21,998 bases of DNA from a virus. Positions 18,373 through 21,998 of this stretch are shown here, in pieces; position 1 is the first letter of the stretch, and the number at the start of each line of letters is the position of its first letter. The position numbers and the translations under genes were made by a program. The stretch covers positions 1 through 21,998 of IMG/VR virus record IMGVR_UViG_3300047667_000484; one strand, written 5' to 3'. The notes under the pieces are model-generated. The model made no database searches. It saw nothing but the letters and a program-made list of their open reading frames with translations, and had not been told where the DNA came from.

Positions 18373-19721
18373 TGAGTGACTTATCAGAATACAAAAGCTT
18401 TGTTAGAAATAACCTACCAGCGGGTATGACTGTAGATGAGCAGTACTTTATTGTAAACTACAAAAGGTTCACTAATTACCTTATAGCTGATTGGTATCTG
18501 AGGTACCTAATTAACTTTGGTTATATCCCGTTGCCTTATTACCCTGCTGGTGGATTGATAGCTACAGCAAAAGCTGATTTTGATGACTTAACAGGAACTA
18601 CCACAACTGGTGACGTTACTATCTCAAATGGTGAAGCTGTTTTTGGTGGTACTACTATTAGTCGAGTTACACTAACAGGACTTACAATACCTACAGGTAT
18701 CTGGTGGGCGCACGCAATTATCAATGAATTTGAGTCAGGCTCTAGCAAGGTTCGGGGACTATCTTCAACGTATGACCCTCTACCTCTTCGCGCTCGTGGG
18801 TTGCATCAAGTCTATCAGCTTCCTGCACTTTCGAGTAGTACAAGCCTTGACTTCCTAGCATCATCAAACTTTGATGGTACACTAGAACGCTTACAATTGT
18901 TTGACCAGACTGCTGCACTTGCTGCACCTTGGGATATCTGGATTGCTGCTGGCCAGTCAAATATGGCTGCTACAACTGCTGGACTACCACTTGATAAAGT
19001 ACAAGACGCTTGGACAGATCAGCGGTTGATGTACTTTGCTGGTGATACCACCGCTGCTCTAAATACTGTAAAAGACTCAATTGACGCAGCACGAGGTCCA
19101 CTTGTAGCTGCGGCTATCTCTGGTGGAGCATTCTTAGCTGACCCTGCAAATAACGGTGTTTCACCTGCTCTAAGGTTTGGTCAACGTATTGTACAGTCAA
19201 CAGCAACAAGCAGAAGTGTTGTACTTATTCAAACTGCTGTCAGTGGTACATCATTAGAAGGTGCAGATGCAGCTTGGAACCCTTCTGGCAACACCGGAGA
19301 TGGTGCATTAGCTTATGATGCAATGTTAGCTCGTGTAGCTGCTGCTCTTGCTGTAGCTCCTGCTGGTTCAACCATCAAAGGTGTTCTTTGGGCGCAAGGT
19401 GAGGGTGACACTTCATCAGATATGTCTAGCTACCCAGCTTCTTGGGCAACTATGAGGTCTGCTGCTGAGACTGCCTTTGGTCAGGGTGAAATACCTTGGA
19501 TTATCCTCTTAGGTCCAGCAGATGCAACACGTAGCAATCAAGATGAGTTCAGACGTGTTCAAGCAGCTATGGCTACTAATAGTGGGGGACCAGAGTCTCA
19601 ACCTCAGTGTTACGTTGTAGATAGACCTACAGGTTATATGGAAGACTCTACGCATGTTAACGCTGCTGGTAATCGTATTGCAGGTGAGAGATTAGCTTCT
19701 TTAGCTGAATCATTACTGTAA
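18372..19721 (+). CDS. SGNH-hydrolase / sialate O-acetylesterase-like virion protein
   Basis: 449 aa. Residues 188-449 carry the blocks of the SGNH/SASA (CE6-like) esterases: DIWIAAGQSNMA with nucleophile Ser196 (block I), VLWAQGEGDTSS at 338-349 (block III-like), and EDSTHVNAAGNRIAGE with Asp425 and His428 completing the triad. The first 60 residues (MSDLSEYKSFVRNNLP...) look like an attachment segment, and residues 60-185 form a beta-rich, jelly-roll-like region. It would remove acetyl groups from host surface glycans, aiding adsorption. Its position between large terminase and portal is unusual, since such enzymes normally sit with tail fibres. The family call is firm; the virion location is inferred. 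Confidence 0.8.
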   Translation: MSDLSEYKSFVRNNLPAGMTVDEQYFIVNYKRFTNYLIADWYLRYLINFGYIPLPYYPAGGLIATAKADFDDLTGTTTTGDVTISNGEAVFGGTTISRVTLTGLTIPTGIWWAHAIINEFESGSSKVRGLSSTYDPLPLRARGLHQVYQLPALSSSTSLDFLASSNFDGTLERLQLFDQTAALAAPWDIWIAAGQSNMAATTAGLPLDKVQDAWTDQRLMYFAGDTTAALNTVKDSIDAARGPLVAAAISGGAFLADPANNGVSPALRFGQRIVQSTATSRSVVLIQTAVSGTSLEGADAAWNPSGNTGDGALAYDAMLARVAAALAVAPAGSTIKGVLWAQGEGDTSSDMSSYPASWATMRSAAETAFGQGEIPWIILLGPADATRSNQDEFRRVQAAMATNSGGPESQPQCYVVDRPTGYMEDSTHVNAAGNRIAGERLASLAESLL

Positions 19722-19753
19722 ATAACCAACGCACCTAATTAAAGGCTACAATA

Positions 19754-21175
19754 GTGAAAACCCCTAAGAAATCATTAGCAAAGCTTGAAATTGGTTATGG
19801 GGGTACTAACACTCGTTATGGCCAAATTCGTGGTGATGAGCTTCTACGTGAGCTTAAGGGCAAGAAGGGCATTACAAAGTACCGTGAGATGCGGGACAAT
19901 GATGCTACTATTGGTGCAATCATGTATGCTACTGAGCAAGTTCTCAGGGATGTACCTAAGATTGTTAAAGCAGCAGATGAATCTGATGAAGCTGTAGGTT
20001 ATGCTGAATATGTAACCTCTGTACTTGATGACATGGAACACACTCTTGATGACCATATCTCTGAGGCATTGTCTAGCTTAACTTATGGCTTTGCCTTCTT
20101 TGAGGTTGTATACAAGCGTAGAATGGGTCCTGACTTCAAGGATAAGAAGCGTCACAGCAAGTTCTCTGATGGTTATTGGGGCGTTACTAAGTTAGCCTCA
20201 CGCGCACAGTGGACTATTGAGCCTTCTACAGATAGCGTTGATAAGAAGACTGGTGACTTGCTAGGTATTAGACAAGCATCTTCTCTGTTGGATAGTTCTA
20301 ACAAGGGTTTTATCCCTGCTGATAAGCTAGTTCATTACCGTACAACGACTGTTAATAACGACATCTATGGACGTTCAATCCTTCGTAACGCTTATAAGAG
20401 CTACACATACCTAACTAACCTACAAGCTATTGAGGCTATTGCAGTTGAGCGTGAGCTACATGGTATTCCTATTGGACGTATGCCAGCAGAGTACTTAGGT
20501 GCTAGTGCTACAGATGACCAGAAGTCTATTAGGGCTGACTTTGAGCGTATGTTACGTGACCTAAAGAATAACGAGCAAGGTTACGCTCTACTGCCTTCTG
20601 ACTTGTTGTTGGATAATGAAGGTAAGTCAACTGGTGGTGTAGCTGCTAGGTTGGTAGACATTGAATTGATTACCTCTAATGGTACTCGAAACATTGACAT
20701 TGACCCTATCATTAAACGCTATCAACATGACATCTCTCGTTCTGTAATGGCTGAGTTCCTTATGCTAGGTTCATCTTCTGCTGGTTCTTATGCTATGTCC
20801 AAGTCTAAGACTGATTTGTTTCTACGGTCTATGGAGAGTTACATTAACTCCGTGTATGACATCTTGAATAAGCAATTGGTAGAGCCTCTTTGGATGCTAA
20901 ATGGTTTCCCTGTTGAGATGATGCCAAAGATTGAAGCTGGTGATGTAGCTCCACATGATCTTAAAGAGCTTGGTTCATACCTTCGTAATCTTAATGGTGC
21001 TAACATTGATCTTAGTAATCAACCTGAGATTATCAACGAGTTGTTGAATACTGCTGAACTTCCTGAACTTGATGTAGAACTCTACGCAGAGTCACAAGAA
21101 CAGAAGAAGGTAGATGCACAAGCTAAGATTGCAGGTATGAATAACAAAACAGAAGAACCAAAAGAGGTTAAGTAA
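19754..21175 (+). CDS. Portal protein
   Basis: 473 aa from a GTG with AAAGG upstream. YREMRDNDATIGAIMYATE (43-61) is a hallmark of a portal family (the 'Y.eMrdnDa.v.a.l..ir..v' helix). Later regions (IPADKLVHYRTTTVNNDIYGRSILRNAY and HDISRSVMAEFLMLGSS) match the clip/wing and core parts of portals of the Mu gp29/DUF935 type. The C-terminus is a polar tail (AQAKIAGMNNKTEEP). Portals form the ring at the vertex through which DNA enters and leaves. The location downstream of terminase supports the call. Confidence 0.88.
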   Translation: MKTPKKSLAKLEIGYGGTNTRYGQIRGDELLRELKGKKGITKYREMRDNDATIGAIMYATEQVLRDVPKIVKAADESDEAVGYAEYVTSVLDDMEHTLDDHISEALSSLTYGFAFFEVVYKRRMGPDFKDKKRHSKFSDGYWGVTKLASRAQWTIEPSTDSVDKKTGDLLGIRQASSLLDSSNKGFIPADKLVHYRTTTVNNDIYGRSILRNAYKSYTYLTNLQAIEAIAVERELHGIPIGRMPAEYLGASATDDQKSIRADFERMLRDLKNNEQGYALLPSDLLLDNEGKSTGGVAARLVDIELITSNGTRNIDIDPIIKRYQHDISRSVMAEFLMLGSSSAGSYAMSKSKTDLFLRSMESYINSVYDILNKQLVEPLWMLNGFPVEMMPKIEAGDVAPHDLKELGSYLRNLNGANIDLSNQPEIINELLNTAELPELDVELYAESQEQKKVDAQAKIAGMNNKTEEPKEVK

Positions 21176-21177
21176 AT

Positions 21178-21462
21178 ATGTCTACTGGAGGTTGGGATAA
21201 GAGGCAATGGGAAGCTTTACAGGATGTCACATCTTCAAATCCTGATGGTACTAAGTCTATTAGTACAGCTACCAAGGATAATATACTAGGTGTTGGCCCT
21301 CATGATTACATTCAGTATTCTTATTCTGCCACAGGTAATATAACTGACATTAGGTACTTCCTTGGTGCTTCTCAAGCTGGTGGTACCCTAGTTGCTAGAG
21401 TTCATTATGAATATGATGCTTCAGACAATCTAACGTCAGCAGAGAGACAGTTTCCAGTATGA
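21178..21462 (+). CDS. Hypothetical virion-type protein (94 aa)
   Basis: It begins MSTGGWDKRQWEALQDVTSS, with beta-prone C-terminal segments (YIQYSYSATGNITDIRYFLG, LVARVHYEYD). No family recognised. It follows the portal immediately, with GAGG upstream, and overlaps the next gene by four bases; a small structural or tail-associated protein is the natural guess. Confidence 0.7.
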   Translation: MSTGGWDKRQWEALQDVTSSNPDGTKSISTATKDNILGVGPHDYIQYSYSATGNITDIRYFLGASQAGGTLVARVHYEYDASDNLTSAERQFPV

Positions 21463-21800
21463 CAGTTAAGGGAATTATAAACTTACTTGATGGTTCCTAC
21501 TTCCCAGCTTCACTTGTAGGCGACACACAAGTTAGTGGTATTGCTACACTTGACTTTGGATCATCAGCTAAGACAGCAACAGTTGTCATAACCGGAGTTA
21601 CCTCAATAACATCTACTTCTGTTGTACTCCTTAAGATGCGTATTGAAGATACAGATAGTCATGTAGCTGAAGATTTGTTGATTGACCCGATTAGGGTTGA
21701 GGCATTTGCAATAGTAGCTGGTATTGGTTTTACGATCTACGGCACTATGCAAAACGCACCTGCAAATGGCAAATACAACGTCCAGTGGGCGCTAGTTTAG
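21459..21800 (+). CDS. Small virion-associated protein (113 aa)
   Basis: It begins MTVKGIINLLDGSYFPASLV; from residue 24 it is beta-rich (GIATLDFGSSAKTATVVITG, VVLLKMRIEDT), followed by a DPIRVEAFAIVAGIGFTIYG segment (about 75-95). This resembles a small phage family ('..V..PIrV....I.aG.GFTIY....') found near head and tail genes. No function is assigned to it. It is coupled to the previous gene (ATGA). Confidence 0.7.
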   Translation: MTVKGIINLLDGSYFPASLVGDTQVSGIATLDFGSSAKTATVVITGVTSITSTSVVLLKMRIEDTDSHVAEDLLIDPIRVEAFAIVAGIGFTIYGTMQNAPANGKYNVQWALV

Positions 21801-21809
21801 GAAAATACA

Positions 21810-21998
21810 ATGGCAGTAGAGATTAAATCAGGCGACAGCACCGACCTTGTAGGCGTGTTTCCAGTTGGTAAGGGCTTGCGGGTTACAAACGTAAGCAGCG
21901 AAGGCATTGAAGGATTTCAGTCGTTGCCGATAGCGATTCCATTAACAAACGTGGAAGCCCCGAACGACGATCTTCTTTCATCTCTTGACGTGTCACAA
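21810..21998 (+). CDS. Right-edge partial CDS, probable structural protein
   Basis: The gene opens MAVEIKSGDSTDLVGVFPVG and runs through 63 codons to the window end without a stop. Small structural or fibre-type phage proteins often begin 'MxVEIKxG.S.DLl.VdP..ka.RV'. AGGA precedes the ATG. The DNA becomes G+C-richer here than in the preceding genes. Confidence 0.7.
   Translation, partial: MAVEIKSGDSTDLVGVFPVGKGLRVTNVSSEGIEGFQSLPIAIPLTNVEAPNDDLLSSLDVSQ

Overview
The window looks like part of a tailed double-stranded DNA phage genome. It has densely packed small genes with ATGA or TAATG overlaps, a T7-type replication set, and a terminase-portal head module. The host is probably an alphaproteobacterium, perhaps marine. 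This is inference from DUF551-type and 'AADEIERLR'-type small phage proteins, a release-factor-like phage protein, and two dense clusters of GANTC (the CcrM methylation site). No lysogeny genes, tRNAs, CRISPR arrays or insertion sequences were recognised.

Layout. (1) Positions 1-9157, minus strand: the early/replication arm, transcribed leftward from sigma70-like promoters at 9197-9225 and 7170-7198. It holds a primase-helicase (gp4-like), a family A DNA polymerase split into separate exonuclease and polymerase genes, a probable ssDNA-binding protein and many small unknown genes. (2) 9158-9897: the divergent switch region, with four 17-bp tandem repeats, a perfect 27-bp tandem array and a GANTC cluster. 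(3) 9898-12668, plus strand: twelve very small, translationally coupled genes of unknown function, followed by a 12-bp stem-loop. (4) 12669-13382: a gene-poor GANTC-rich spacer ending in a good promoter for a free-standing HNH-AP2 endonuclease. (5) 14020-15508: five small genes including a release-factor-like protein. (6) 15509-16623: a 1.1-kb non-coding stretch. Its AT-rich first half carries stacked promoters and operator-like repeats that duplicate those at 7244-7449. Its second half appears to encode a large structured RNA with a twice-repeated module, one copy containing a well-formed H-type pseudoknot. (7) 16624 to the right edge: terminase small and large subunits, an SGNH/sialate-esterase-like protein, the portal, and small virion-type genes.

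How it fits together: the exonuclease, polymerase, primase-helicase and SSB would copy the genome, while terminase and portal package it. The duplicated promoter/operator blocks at 7.2-7.45 kb and 15.6-15.85 kb probably let one regulator act on both the early arm and the RNA/structural arm. The most promising undescribed element is the RNA at about 16071-16590, placed just upstream of the terminase genes. It may be a GOLLD/ROOL-like large phage RNA or a new class. All functional calls come from reading motifs by eye; no database search was run.
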